The position numbers and the translations under genes were made by a program. Positions 13,940 through 21,518 of a stretch of 64,000 bases of DNA are shown here, one piece after another (positions within the stretch are counted from its first letter, which is position 1; every line of letters begins with the position of its first letter). The notes beneath the pieces are model-generated. The model saw only the letters and a list, made by a program, of their open reading frames with translations. It was not told the origin of the DNA and did no database searches. The stretch comes from Azospirillum agricola (GTDB lineage: Bacteria > Pseudomonadota > Alphaproteobacteria > Azospirillales > Azospirillaceae): positions 20,715 to 84,714 of the forward strand of contig NZ_JAGINM010000027.1 of NCBI RefSeq assembly GCF_017876095.1. Direction: 5' to 3'.

Positions 13940-14193
13940 GCGCCGCCCCTCGCCGCAATCCCTCTCACGGTTCCCCCTGGAGCCGGAGCAACGGGAACCT
14001 GTTTCGGTTCGAGCGTGTGCGTCACGACTATGATGACCGCACGGTCCCTGCCGACATGCTGGAGCAGATCCGCAGCTTCACCGGCAAGGTGCAGCAGTGC
14101 CCACCCTCCGCCTACGCCTCGCAGTTTGGTCAGGCCCTGTCGTCGACCGGCACCGCCGGTGGGCGCGTCCATGGGAAGGGCAGGGTGCGATGA
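13936..14193 (+). CDS. hypothetical small basic protein (85 aa)
   Basis: It starts at the ATGA overlap, reads MSAAPRRNPSHGSPWSRSNG, then NLFRFERVRHDYDDRTVPAD and MLEQIRSFTGKVQQC, and ends Gly/Arg-rich. It overlaps the VRR-NUC gene start. No domain recognised. Confidence 0.58.
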   Translation: MSAAPRRNPSHGSPWSRSNGNLFRFERVRHDYDDRTVPADMLEQIRSFTGKVQQCPPSAYASQFGQALSSTGTAGGRVHGKGRVR

Positions 14194-14690
14194 CCAAGCG
14201 CGGCGGAACCGTCAGCCTTGCCGACCTCGCTCCGGCCTACCAGGACCGGGCCATCCGGATCCATGCCGGCGTGATGGAGGGGGAGAAGGCTCTGAAGCAG
14301 GGCCGGCGGAGCGCGCTGCTGCGGAAGGAATCGGAGGACGCTTTCAACATCGTGGTGGAGCGCTTCCTCACCTATGCGCTTCCGCCCTTGGACACGTGGT
14401 TCTGCCACATCCCGAACGAAGGGAAGCGGAGCAAGGCCGAGGGCGCCAAGCTGAAGGCCAAGGGGATGAAGAAGGGGGCGGCTGACCTGCTCCTCATCCA
14501 CCTCGGTCGGGCTTTCATGCTCGAACTCAAGGTCACCGGCGGGAAGGTCTCCGCCGACCAGGCGCTGTGCCATGCCGACGTGCGCCGAGCGGGTGCACCG
14601 GTGGCCGTCGCCTTCACCCTCACCGAAGTTGAAACCGCCCTGCGCACCTGGGGAATCCCGCTGCGCGGCACTGCGCAAGGATTCGCCTGA
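14190..14690 (+). CDS. VRR-NUC domain nuclease
   Basis: 166 residues from ATG 14190. The region about 65-145 (TWFCHIPNEGKRSKAEGAKL, KAKGMKKGAADLLLIHLGRA, FMLELKVTGGKVSADQALCH) shows the VRR-NUC fold, a PD-(D/E)XK-type nuclease with G-x-x-D in GAADLLL and E-x-K in LELKV. Phage VRR-NUC proteins are thought to cut branched or flap DNA during replication and recombination. Start and stop both overlap neighbours (ATGA), and the next gene is a sliding clamp, so a replication role fits well. Confidence 0.88.
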   Translation: MTKRGGTVSLADLAPAYQDRAIRIHAGVMEGEKALKQGRRSALLRKESEDAFNIVVERFLTYALPPLDTWFCHIPNEGKRSKAEGAKLKAKGMKKGAADLLLIHLGRAFMLELKVTGGKVSADQALCHADVRRAGAPVAVAFTLTEVETALRTWGIPLRGTAQGFA

Positions 14691-15970
14691 TGAACGCCAC
14701 CGTGAAGGAGCGGCCCCGCGCCGACCATGGCACCGTCTCCAACCTGATGCCGTCCGTGACCCTCGATGCGCAAGCGCTGCGCAAGGCGGTCGAGGCCGTC
14801 GCCCCGGCAATGGACCTGCGTTCGGCCAATCCGCTCCTCGCGCACATCGCTTTCGTCGTGGAGGCCGAGGGGGGCGTTACGGTTCGTGCGACCAATGAGG
14901 ATTCGAGCCTGGACGTGACGTGCGACGTCCGTTCGGCCGAGGGTGCCGTGCCGTTTGCAGCCGCGATCTCGGGACGCACGCTGACCAAGCTGCTCGCCTC
15001 AGTGGGGCCGTCGCCGATCACGATGTCGCTGACGACCAACGGGGTTGTGCTTCAGTGCGGAGACCTGTCGGGCCGGATCCCGGTGTTGCCGATCGCTGAC
15101 TTCCCCGCCGTTATCCATTCCGTCTGCGATCGCCCCTTCGAGATGCCGGCTGGCGATCTCGTCCAGCTGCTGGAAACAGTGCAGCACGCCATCTCGACGG
15201 AGGAAACCCGCTACTATCTCAACGGCGTACACATCCATCGCAGGGACGGCAAACTGGTCGCCGCGGCGACGGACGGCCATCGAATGGCGATCGCAAGCCT
15301 CGCCACTCCGGTGGACGGGACGCATCCAGACCTCGACGCCGGTGTCATCCTTCATCGCAAGGCGGTGAAGCATCTGCTGCGGCTGCTGGCCGTGTTGCCC
15401 GACACCGTCGCGGTTGTGGTGCGACTGAGTTCGGACCAGCCCGCGAACGGTCGGAGGATCGGTGGGCGGCCGAGAATGGCCTTCTCCTGGTCTCATGGTG
15501 ACATGCAAGTCCGTGTCGACTGCGGCCTGATCGATGGCACCTTCCCGGACTATATCAAGGTCATTCCGCAGACCTTCACCCGGCAGTGCGTGGTCTATCG
15601 CTCGTTCCTTCGCCGGGCGGCGCATACCCTGCTGAGCGTCCTGGGCGAAGTCCGGGACAGGCCCGACGGCAAGCCTTGGCTGAAGCTCTTGTTCGTGCTC
15701 GACAAGACCTGCCTCCGGCTGTCCGGCTCGTCTGAAGAGCACGGGGATCTCACGACGAGGGTAACCGTCGCCAGTCAGGACGCGGTCGAGACCGGATTCA
15801 ATGCCCGCTATGTCGTCGAATGCATGGATGCGTTCGAGTGCGACGCGGTGGCCGTCAAATTCAACGATGCGCGCGAACCTTTTGTTCTTGAGGCTGCCGA
15901 GGATGGGCGTGTGACCCAGGGGCGGGAGCGCGTCTCGCTGCTCCAAGTCCTGATGCCGGCTCGGGTCTGA
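14690..15970 (+). CDS. dnaN: DNA polymerase III beta sliding clamp homologue
   Basis: 426 residues, coupled by ATGA to the nuclease gene. It has the beta-clamp layout of three repeated domains: domain 1 ends near residue 140 (GDLSGRIPVLPIADFPAVIH), domain 2 contains TRYYLNGVHIHRRDGKLVAA and ATDGHRMAIASL (a hallmark of DnaN), and domain 3 spans about 290-426 and ends LLQVLMPARV, where the usual MPMRL tail would be. Bacterial clamps are about 370 residues; extra loops explain the length. A phage-encoded clamp would tether replication enzymes to DNA. This is unusual for a siphovirus of this size. Confidence 0.9.
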   Translation: MNATVKERPRADHGTVSNLMPSVTLDAQALRKAVEAVAPAMDLRSANPLLAHIAFVVEAEGGVTVRATNEDSSLDVTCDVRSAEGAVPFAAAISGRTLTKLLASVGPSPITMSLTTNGVVLQCGDLSGRIPVLPIADFPAVIHSVCDRPFEMPAGDLVQLLETVQHAISTEETRYYLNGVHIHRRDGKLVAAATDGHRMAIASLATPVDGTHPDLDAGVILHRKAVKHLLRLLAVLPDTVAVVVRLSSDQPANGRRIGGRPRMAFSWSHGDMQVRVDCGLIDGTFPDYIKVIPQTFTRQCVVYRSFLRRAAHTLLSVLGEVRDRPDGKPWLKLLFVLDKTCLRLSGSSEEHGDLTTRVTVASQDAVETGFNARYVVECMDAFECDAVAVKFNDAREPFVLEAAEDGRVTQGRERVSLLQVLMPARV

Positions 15971-15981
15971 GGAGCAACGCG

Positions 15982-16245
15982 ATGGGCGGCATCCACGACA
16001 ACAGCGTTGAAGGCATTGCGGCGGATCGCCTGAAATCCTTCGTCGAGCGCATCGAGCGCCTGGAGGAGGAGAAGAAGGGTCTGCAGGAGGACGTCAAGGA
16101 GGTCTACGCCGAGGCCAAGGGCACCGGTTTCGACACCAAGATCATCCGCCAGATCATCCGCCTGCGGAAGATGGACAAGGCCGACCGCCAGGAGCAGGAA
16201 GCCATCCTTGAGCTGTACAAGGAAGCCCTGGGCATGGTGGAGTGA
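15982..16245 (+). CDS. gapR: GapR/DUF2312 family nucleoid-associated protein
   Basis: 87 residues. The sequence GIAADRLKSFVERIERLEEE, KKGLQEDVKEVYAEAKGTGF, IIRLRKMDKADRQEQEAI, LELYKEALGM matches the alphaproteobacterial GapR (DUF2312) family over its full length. GapR clamps overtwisted DNA ahead of replication and transcription forks and supports topoisomerases. It follows the clamp gene by 11 bases, consistent with a replication role. Its presence also supports an alphaproteobacterial host. Confidence 0.93.
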   Translation: MGGIHDNSVEGIAADRLKSFVERIERLEEEKKGLQEDVKEVYAEAKGTGFDTKIIRQIIRLRKMDKADRQEQEAILELYKEALGMVE

Positions 16246-16247
16246 CC

Positions 16248-16517
16248 ATGTCGGCCGGCGGCGATCTCCTCACCATCATCAACGCTCTGGTCGTGGCGCG
16301 CATCAAGCGCGGCCTGACGCAGGAGCATCTTGCGCAGAAGCTCGGCGTCACCCGCCAGTGCCTGTCGGCGTGGGAGAAGCTCACCAACTTTCCGCCGAGC
16401 GACAAGCTGTTCGCCTGGGCGAAGCTGCTGGGCATTCGCTTCGTCGCCATGGACCTGGACAATCCATTCCAAGACGCAACGGAGAATTGCGCGACGGAAA
16501 CGGCGGTGACCGCATGA
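16248..16517 (+). CDS. XRE-family HTH protein
   Basis: 89 residues from ATG 16248 (GGAG upstream; GTG 16242 overlapping the previous stop is the alternative). LLTIINALVVARIKRGLTQE, HLAQKLGVTRQCLSAWEKLT and NFPPSDKLFAWAKLLGI form a classical XRE helix-turn-helix. Likely a regulator acting inside the early operon. It ends in an ATGA overlap with the next gene. Confidence 0.85.
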   Translation: MSAGGDLLTIINALVVARIKRGLTQEHLAQKLGVTRQCLSAWEKLTNFPPSDKLFAWAKLLGIRFVAMDLDNPFQDATENCATETAVTA

Positions 16518-16750
16518 AGCCCGCCATCATCCAGCACGTCGAAGCGCCTTGCCCGAGCGGAGCGGTTTCGCTGCTGCGCGGACGAGCGGTCCGCATCATC
16601 CGCTCCGCCGGCACCGACGCTGCGGCGCCGGTGATCGTCGAAGAGCTGCAAGCCGTCGGCGTGGCGCTGCCGGGTCAGCTCGGGATCTGGCCCGCCGCCG
16701 AGGTGGCGAAGGGGCTCGGCAACCTCACGAAGGTCCGGAGGAAGGCATGA
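16514..16750 (+). CDS. hypothetical small protein (78 aa)
   Basis: It starts at the ATGA overlap (MKPAIIQHVEAPCPSGAVSL) and continues LRGRAVRIIRSAGTDAAAPV and IVEELQAVGVALPGQLG, ending basic. It is a compact alpha/beta small protein without a recognised domain, in the middle of the coupled operon. Confidence 0.6.
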   Translation: MKPAIIQHVEAPCPSGAVSLLRGRAVRIIRSAGTDAAAPVIVEELQAVGVALPGQLGIWPAAEVAKGLGNLTKVRRKA

Positions 16751-17340
16751 CCAAGCGCGCCAGCAATTCGCAGAACTCACAGGGTTGCCCACAGGTGCCA
16801 GCCTTCATTCGTCGCTCCGGAACCCTGGTCGCCCGCATCGAGGCATCGCTTCCGGCCTGCATGCTGAACATGCTGGTTCGGACGTTGCTCGATACGGTGT
16901 CGCTGAACCCGCGCCAACGAGCGTTCTACAAGACGCTGATGCCAGATCTGGTCTCGGCCGTCGACGGACCGTTCATGACCGAGGCGCGGCCGATCCGCGA
17001 GCGCCTGGCGGAGATCGCCTCGGGTGTGGCGCGCTACGCGATCACGCGGAACGGAATCGCCAAGGATCCGCTGCCGGTGCTGCTGGGCGTCATGTTCTGG
17101 ATGGAGCCGGTGGTGGACGGCCACATCGCTCTTCCGCATCAGGGCCCGGCCCTCCCGCGCGTCTACCAGCTCCTCTGCCAGGAGGTGCTGCACATGCTGG
17201 CGGTGGAGCGGAACGCCGAAGACATCCTGCTCTGCGCCGACATGGGCGATTGCATCGTGCCAGTCATCCAGCAGCGGCTGGAAGGACTGGGGTTCTTCAT
17301 CGGTGCGACCAGCGACGCCGCCGAGGCGGTGGCAGCATGA
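16747..17340 (+). CDS. hypothetical protein (197 aa)
   Basis: It starts at ATG 16747 (MTKRASNSQNSQGCPQVPAF), overlapping the previous stop. It is mostly helical, with segments VARIEASLPACMLNMLVRTL, QRAFYKTLMPDLVSAVDGPF and LLCQEVLHMLAVERNAEDIL. No catalytic motif or membrane segment is evident. The stop overlaps the next start (ATGA). Unrecognised. Confidence 0.65.
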   Translation: MTKRASNSQNSQGCPQVPAFIRRSGTLVARIEASLPACMLNMLVRTLLDTVSLNPRQRAFYKTLMPDLVSAVDGPFMTEARPIRERLAEIASGVARYAITRNGIAKDPLPVLLGVMFWMEPVVDGHIALPHQGPALPRVYQLLCQEVLHMLAVERNAEDILLCADMGDCIVPVIQQRLEGLGFFIGATSDAAEAVAA

Positions 17341-17606
17341 ACACCGGCGCCCCACCGATTTTCCCGAACGAAACCGACCTGCTGCAGGCGACGCCGGCCA
17401 GTACGGCGCCGGTGGGCGCCAGCCTTCCGGTGATCATCGCTACCGCCGGCATGCCCGACGGCGCGACGGCCGAAGCGTGCGACTGCGCCCGCGTCGCCCT
17501 GGACACGCTGTTCTGTCGCGCCTGGATCGAGCGCCGGCTTGCCGCTGATGGCCCGCTGTTCCGCAGGACCGTCGTCGGCGATCGCATTGCGGAGGCCGTT
17601 CGATGA
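17337..17606 (+). CDS. hypothetical small protein (89 aa)
   Basis: It begins MNTGAPPIFPNETDLLQATP at an ATGA overlap and ends in another overlap with the HNH gene. The C-terminal half (CDCARVALDTLFCRAWIERR) is helical with three Cys. Unknown function. Confidence 0.6.
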   Translation: MNTGAPPIFPNETDLLQATPASTAPVGASLPVIIATAGMPDGATAEACDCARVALDTLFCRAWIERRLAADGPLFRRTVVGDRIAEAVR

Positions 17607-18250
17607 GCGTCGCAATGGAAATCCGTGACGATCACCGGCGTCCGCCGCTCCCGCACTGGCATGCCGCCGGCAAGGCCTGTCGCTGGTGCGGCTCGGACGA
17701 TGGCGGCACCGACCAGTTCGGTGGCCACGAATACGCCGTCGGCGGCTACTGGCACGAGGCCTGCCTCACCGCCTACGCCACCGCCGTCAGCAGCAAGGCG
17801 CAGCGGCTCTTCGTCGAAAAGCGCGATCTCGGCCTGTGCGCCGGCTGCGGCGCGAACGCGGAGCGCGCCATGTTTCACGCCATGCAGAACGATCCGAACC
17901 CGCCATTCTACGGCTGGGAGGTGGTTCGCGTCATGAAGCGCTGGATCGATCCGGAGTTCCACTGCGTCGCCAACAGCACCTGGTTCCGACGCGCCCCGGC
18001 ACCGGCCGGCGTGGTCGAGAAGCTGCCGCCGTGGATGACGTGGGAGGCGGACCACATCGTCCCGCTCTGGTCCGTCGACCGCACCCTGCCGTGGGAGGAA
18101 CTCCAGCGATTCTGGTCGCTCGACAACCTCCAGACCCTTTGCAGCCGCTGCCACAAGCGCAAGTCCGCCAGGGAGGCAGCCGAGCGCGCGGCGCTGAAGC
18201 GCGGACCGGATGCGCAAATGGGCCTGCTGCTGACCGGGAGCGCGGCATGA
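17603..18250 (+). CDS. HNH endonuclease with an N-terminal Cys-rich region
   Basis: 215 residues. The N-terminus carries CRWCG and later CAGCG, suggesting zinc binding. The C-terminal segment WEADHIVPLWSVD, FWSLDNLQTLCSRCHKRKSA has the HNH signature (DH, then N, then H within CxxCH). HNH proteins nick or cut DNA and in phages take part in packaging, recombination or homing. Its place between hypothetical early genes and three methyltransferases suggests a modification/restriction context, but no pairing is proven. Confidence 0.85.
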   Translation: MSVAMEIRDDHRRPPLPHWHAAGKACRWCGSDDGGTDQFGGHEYAVGGYWHEACLTAYATAVSSKAQRLFVEKRDLGLCAGCGANAERAMFHAMQNDPNPPFYGWEVVRVMKRWIDPEFHCVANSTWFRRAPAPAGVVEKLPPWMTWEADHIVPLWSVDRTLPWEELQRFWSLDNLQTLCSRCHKRKSAREAAERAALKRGPDAQMGLLLTGSAA

Positions 18251-18816
18251 CCTTGGTGAACTGGCATTTCGGCGACCTTCGGCCCAACCACTACGGCGTG
18301 ATCTACGCTGATCCGCCCTGGTACTTCGGCACCTTCTCCGACAAGGGTCGCGACCGCTCTGCGGCGTACGATTGCATGTCGCTGGAAGCGATCAAAGCCC
18401 TGCCGGTGGCCGATCTCGCCGCGAAGGATTGTGCGCTCCTGATGTGGGCCATTGACCCGATGCTGCCAGAAGCCTTCGAGGTGCTGAGCGCCTGGGGGTT
18501 CCGCTACAAGACCGTGGGCTTCTACTGGGAGAAGTTGAACGCCGACGGCACGCCTTTCACCGGGCTGGGCTACTGGACACGCGCCAATCCCGAACAGTGC
18601 CTTCTGGCAACGCGCGGCAAGCCGAAGCGGCTGGCCCGAGATGTTCGCCGGCTGATCCGCGCGCCGCGGCGCGCGCATTCCCAGAAGCCCGACGAAGTCC
18701 GAACCCGCATCGAGCGACTGCTGCCTGGTCCCTATTGCGAGCTCTTCGCCCGGACCCGGCCGGATGGCTGGGACGTCTTCGGAAACCAAACTGATCGGTT
18801 CGAGGTGGCGGCATGA
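18247..18816 (+). CDS. MT-A70-like adenine methyltransferase, copy 1
   Basis: 189 residues. The catalytic DPPW motif occurs in GVIYADPPWYFGTFSDKG near residue 24. Later segments LLMWAIDPMLPEAFEVLSAW and ARAPRRAHSQKPDEVRTRIE-type H-S-x-K-P-D, followed by YCELFARTRPDGWDVFGN, are typical of MT-A70 proteins that methylate adenine N6 in DNA or RNA. Overlaps on both sides place it in a three-methyltransferase block. A second homologue follows at 19991. Confidence 0.88.
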   Translation: MTLVNWHFGDLRPNHYGVIYADPPWYFGTFSDKGRDRSAAYDCMSLEAIKALPVADLAAKDCALLMWAIDPMLPEAFEVLSAWGFRYKTVGFYWEKLNADGTPFTGLGYWTRANPEQCLLATRGKPKRLARDVRRLIRAPRRAHSQKPDEVRTRIERLLPGPYCELFARTRPDGWDVFGNQTDRFEVAA

Positions 18817-19994
18817 CGGTCAAAATTCTCATTGGTGACTGCCGTGAGCGGCTGACCGATCTGCCGGACGCCTCCGTGCAGTGCTGCGTCACCAGTCCTC
18901 CGTATTTCGGTCTGCGCGACTATGGCGCAGACGGTCAAATCGGTCTGGAGCCGACACCGGAGGAGTTTGTCGACGCCATGGTCGCGGTGTTCCGCGAGGT
19001 GCGGCGCGTCCTACGGGACGACGGCACCCTGTGGCTGAACCTTGGCGACAGCTACGCCAATGATGGAAAGTTCGGCGGAGCCACCGGGGGCAAGCACAGC
19101 AAGTGGCTCCATGGTGGGGAGACCCGGATCGGGCGCGAGAAGCGGCGGACAGGCCTGAAGCCGAAGGATCTTATCGGGGTCCCGTGGCGCGTGGCCTTCG
19201 CTCTCCAGTCTGATGGCTGGTATCTGCGTTCTGACATCATCTGGCACAAGCCGAATCCGATGCCGGAGAGCATCAACGATCGGCCGACGAGCGCGCACGA
19301 GCACGTCTTCCTCCTGACCAAGAGCGATCGCTATTTCTACGATGCAGATGCAATCCGAGAGAATGCTGAGGGGGCGGAGGATGCCGGCAAAGGCAAGTCG
19401 CGATACAACTTCAAGCGTTCGGGGTCGAAACGCGGGGTGCCGCTGACGCCAGATGCAAATTGCGGAACGCACCGGTCTGACCGGATGGCGACGGATGTCG
19501 CGCCAACCCGGAACGCTCGCAATGTTTGGACCATCGCAACCCGGCCGTTTGCGGAGGCGCACTTCGCCACCTTCCCGCCCGATCTTGCCGAAATCTGCAT
19601 CAAGGCAGGCTCCTCGGCCCGTGGCTGCTGCGCATCCTGCGGCTCGCCATGGGGGCGTGTTCGTGGCGAGCCTGTGCCTGTCGAAGGCCGAGGCGCTGGG
19701 AATGGCTTCGTCCGACCTGAGCGGCTGACGATGGGGGGGCGGGGCGTAGAGGAGGCGTGGACGCCGACGGACCGCCCAACGGTTGGCTGGCGCCCCTCAT
19801 GCTCCTGTGCGGAGGCTGAACCCATGCCCTGCGCAGTCCTGGATCCCTTCGGAGGCGCCGGCACCACCGGTCTCGTTGCCGATCGGCTCGGTCGCAACGC
19901 TATGCTCATCGAACTGAACCCGGAGTACGCCGCCATGGCGGAGCGACGGATTCGTCGCGACGCTGGTCTGTTCGCACAGACGGAGGCGGCATGA
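18813..19994 (+). CDS. DNA N4-cytosine/N6-adenine methyltransferase (beta-class)
   Basis: 393 residues. The catalytic motif TSPPYFGLRDYG lies near residue 28, and the AdoMet motif AVLDPFGGAGTTGLVADRLG near residue 350, an order (SPPY first) that defines the beta/D21-like class. An inserted Cys cluster (CCASCG, and later SCSCAEAEPMPC) probably binds zinc. The central part contains DIIWHKPNPMPESINDRPTS, typical of this class. It sits between two MT-A70 genes with ATGA overlaps. Likely protects phage DNA from restriction; the target site is unknown. Confidence 0.93.
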   Translation: MTVKILIGDCRERLTDLPDASVQCCVTSPPYFGLRDYGADGQIGLEPTPEEFVDAMVAVFREVRRVLRDDGTLWLNLGDSYANDGKFGGATGGKHSKWLHGGETRIGREKRRTGLKPKDLIGVPWRVAFALQSDGWYLRSDIIWHKPNPMPESINDRPTSAHEHVFLLTKSDRYFYDADAIRENAEGAEDAGKGKSRYNFKRSGSKRGVPLTPDANCGTHRSDRMATDVAPTRNARNVWTIATRPFAEAHFATFPPDLAEICIKAGSSARGCCASCGSPWGRVRGEPVPVEGRGAGNGFVRPERLTMGGRGVEEAWTPTDRPTVGWRPSCSCAEAEPMPCAVLDPFGGAGTTGLVADRLGRNAMLIELNPEYAAMAERRIRRDAGLFAQTEAA

Positions 19995-20632
19995 AGCGCC
20001 AACCCAGCCCCGCCGCAGAATTGACCGAGTTCGCCGAAGGTCGTCGTTATGCCACCATCATGGCGGACCCCCCGTGGCGGTTCATGAATAGCACCGGGAA
20101 GGTCGCGCCGGAGCACAAGCGCCTGTCCCGCTACAGCACGATGGCGCTGGAGGAGATCTGTGCGCTGCCGGTGGCGGACATCACCGCGTCGACCGCGCAC
20201 CTTTACCTCTGGGTCCCGAACGCCCTGTTGCCGGAGGGCCTGCGCGTCCTTACCGCTTGGGGGTTCGAGTACAAGACCAACCTCGTCTGGCACAAGGTAC
20301 GCCAGGACGGCGGCTCCGACGGGCGCGGGGTGGGCTTCTACTTCCGCAACGTGACGGAGCTGCTCCTGTTCGGCGTGCGCGGCAAGAAGGCCCGCACGCT
20401 CGATGCCGGCCGCCGCCAGGTCAACCTGTTCGCGACGCGCAAGCGCGAGCACAGCCGGAAGCCGGACGAGCAATACGACCTGATCGAGGCGTGCAGCCCC
20501 GGTCCTTACCTGGAAATGTTCGCGCGATTCCCGCGCGCCGGCTGGTCGCAGTGGGGGGATCAAGCCCCTGACGATGCGACGGCGCTGGATCCGCTTCTCC
20601 TGAATCCCTGCCAATTGGAGGTCGCGCTGTGA
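19991..20632 (+). CDS. MT-A70-like adenine methyltransferase, copy 2
   Basis: 213 residues with MADPPWRFMN near residue 25, HLYLWVPNALLPEGLRVLTA, HKVRQDGGSDGRGVGFYFRN, HSRKPDEQYDLIEACSPGPY and LEMFARFPRAGWSQWGDQ, the full MT-A70 pattern. It is clearly related to but diverged from the copy at 18247. Start overlaps the previous gene (ATGA) and the stop overlaps a GTG start downstream. Two MT-A70 enzymes suggest different substrates. Confidence 0.9.
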   Translation: MKRQPSPAAELTEFAEGRRYATIMADPPWRFMNSTGKVAPEHKRLSRYSTMALEEICALPVADITASTAHLYLWVPNALLPEGLRVLTAWGFEYKTNLVWHKVRQDGGSDGRGVGFYFRNVTELLLFGVRGKKARTLDAGRRQVNLFATRKREHSRKPDEQYDLIEACSPGPYLEMFARFPRAGWSQWGDQAPDDATALDPLLLNPCQLEVAL

Positions 20633-21147
20633 CGGCCCGAAGCAGTTTCCTCACTCCTGAGCAGCGGGCGGCCGAACTGTTTGGCCCATGCACATGCTCT
20701 GTCGAATTTACGTCGTGCGATAGGACGGCTCCTGATTGTGCTCGTTGTAATTGGTCTGCCGATGTTGCGTCCATCATCGCCGATGCGGTGGCGGCCGAGA
20801 CTGATCGGTGCACCCATGGCCGCGAGCAAGCGCACCGGCATAGCGAGCGCCCTATGAAGCGTGCATTCCGCCTGCTGGCAGAGGGGGCATGGATTGCCAT
20901 CCACGTCATCATCTTCATTGCCGGGATAGTGGTCTGGGTGAGCATGTCCCCGTCGATGCAGATCGCATCGGCCATCTTCATGGCCGGCGGCTTGATCGGC
21001 GGCGCCATCCACTTTCGCAAGCCGACCGACATCGTGTTGCGCTGTGATGTCATTGACGGCCTGAACGCCACCGTTTCCGGCGGCGGCCACGTCTATGTCG
21101 TGGCCCCGAATGCCAAGGGCGTGAATGCGAAAGGAGTCGCTCAATGA
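20629..21147 (+). CDS. two-span membrane protein with Cys-rich N-terminus
   Basis: 172 residues from GTG 20629 overlapping the previous TGA. The N-terminal 60 residues contain CTCSVEFTSCDR and DCARC, similar to a Cys pattern seen at the start of several phage proteins. Then come two hydrophobic helices (AIHVIIFIAGIVVWVSM and IASAIFMAGGLIGGAIHF) and a soluble tail. Function unknown. It ends with AAGGAG upstream of the next gene. Confidence 0.62.
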   Translation: MTARSSFLTPEQRAAELFGPCTCSVEFTSCDRTAPDCARCNWSADVASIIADAVAAETDRCTHGREQAHRHSERPMKRAFRLLAEGAWIAIHVIIFIAGIVVWVSMSPSMQIASAIFMAGGLIGGAIHFRKPTDIVLRCDVIDGLNATVSGGGHVYVVAPNAKGVNAKGVAQ

Positions 21148-21518
21148 CCGCCCTCGCCACTGGGGTTGTGGGCGCCGACATCGTGCGCCTGATTGCCGGC
21201 CACAGGTTCGACCTCTCCAACGAGAAGGTGGCCCAAGCCGAGCTCGAATCCATTCTGATCAAGGCGGAGATTCCGTTCGAGCGGGAGCATCGGCTTTCGG
21301 CCCGCGACATCGTCGACTTCCTTGTCGACGGTGGGGTCGCCGTGGAGATGAAGATTCGCGGTCATCAGAAGATGGCCGTGTACCAGCAGCTCGCCCGGTA
21401 CGCCCGTCATGAGACAGTGAGGGAGGTGGTGCTGATCACCAATATGGCGATGGGCCTGCCGGAGGAGATCGAAGGCAAGCCTGCGTGGTATGCGTCCCTC
21501 GGGCGGGGGTGGCTGTGA
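21144..21518 (+). CDS. PD-(D/E)XK-like phage nuclease
   Basis: 124 residues, start supported by AAGGAG and an ATGA overlap. Residues about 30-75 (ELESILIKAEIPFEREHRLS, ARDIVDFLVDGGVAVEMKIR) contain the order E...D...E-x-K of restriction-like nucleases (E in the first helix, D in DIVDFL, E-M-K). The remainder forms a helix (MAVYQQLARYARHETV) and a strand (VREVVLITN), completing the small core fold. It precedes the SNF2 helicase and may act with it on DNA. Confidence 0.72.
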   Translation: MTALATGVVGADIVRLIAGHRFDLSNEKVAQAELESILIKAEIPFEREHRLSARDIVDFLVDGGVAVEMKIRGHQKMAVYQQLARYARHETVREVVLITNMAMGLPEEIEGKPAWYASLGRGWL

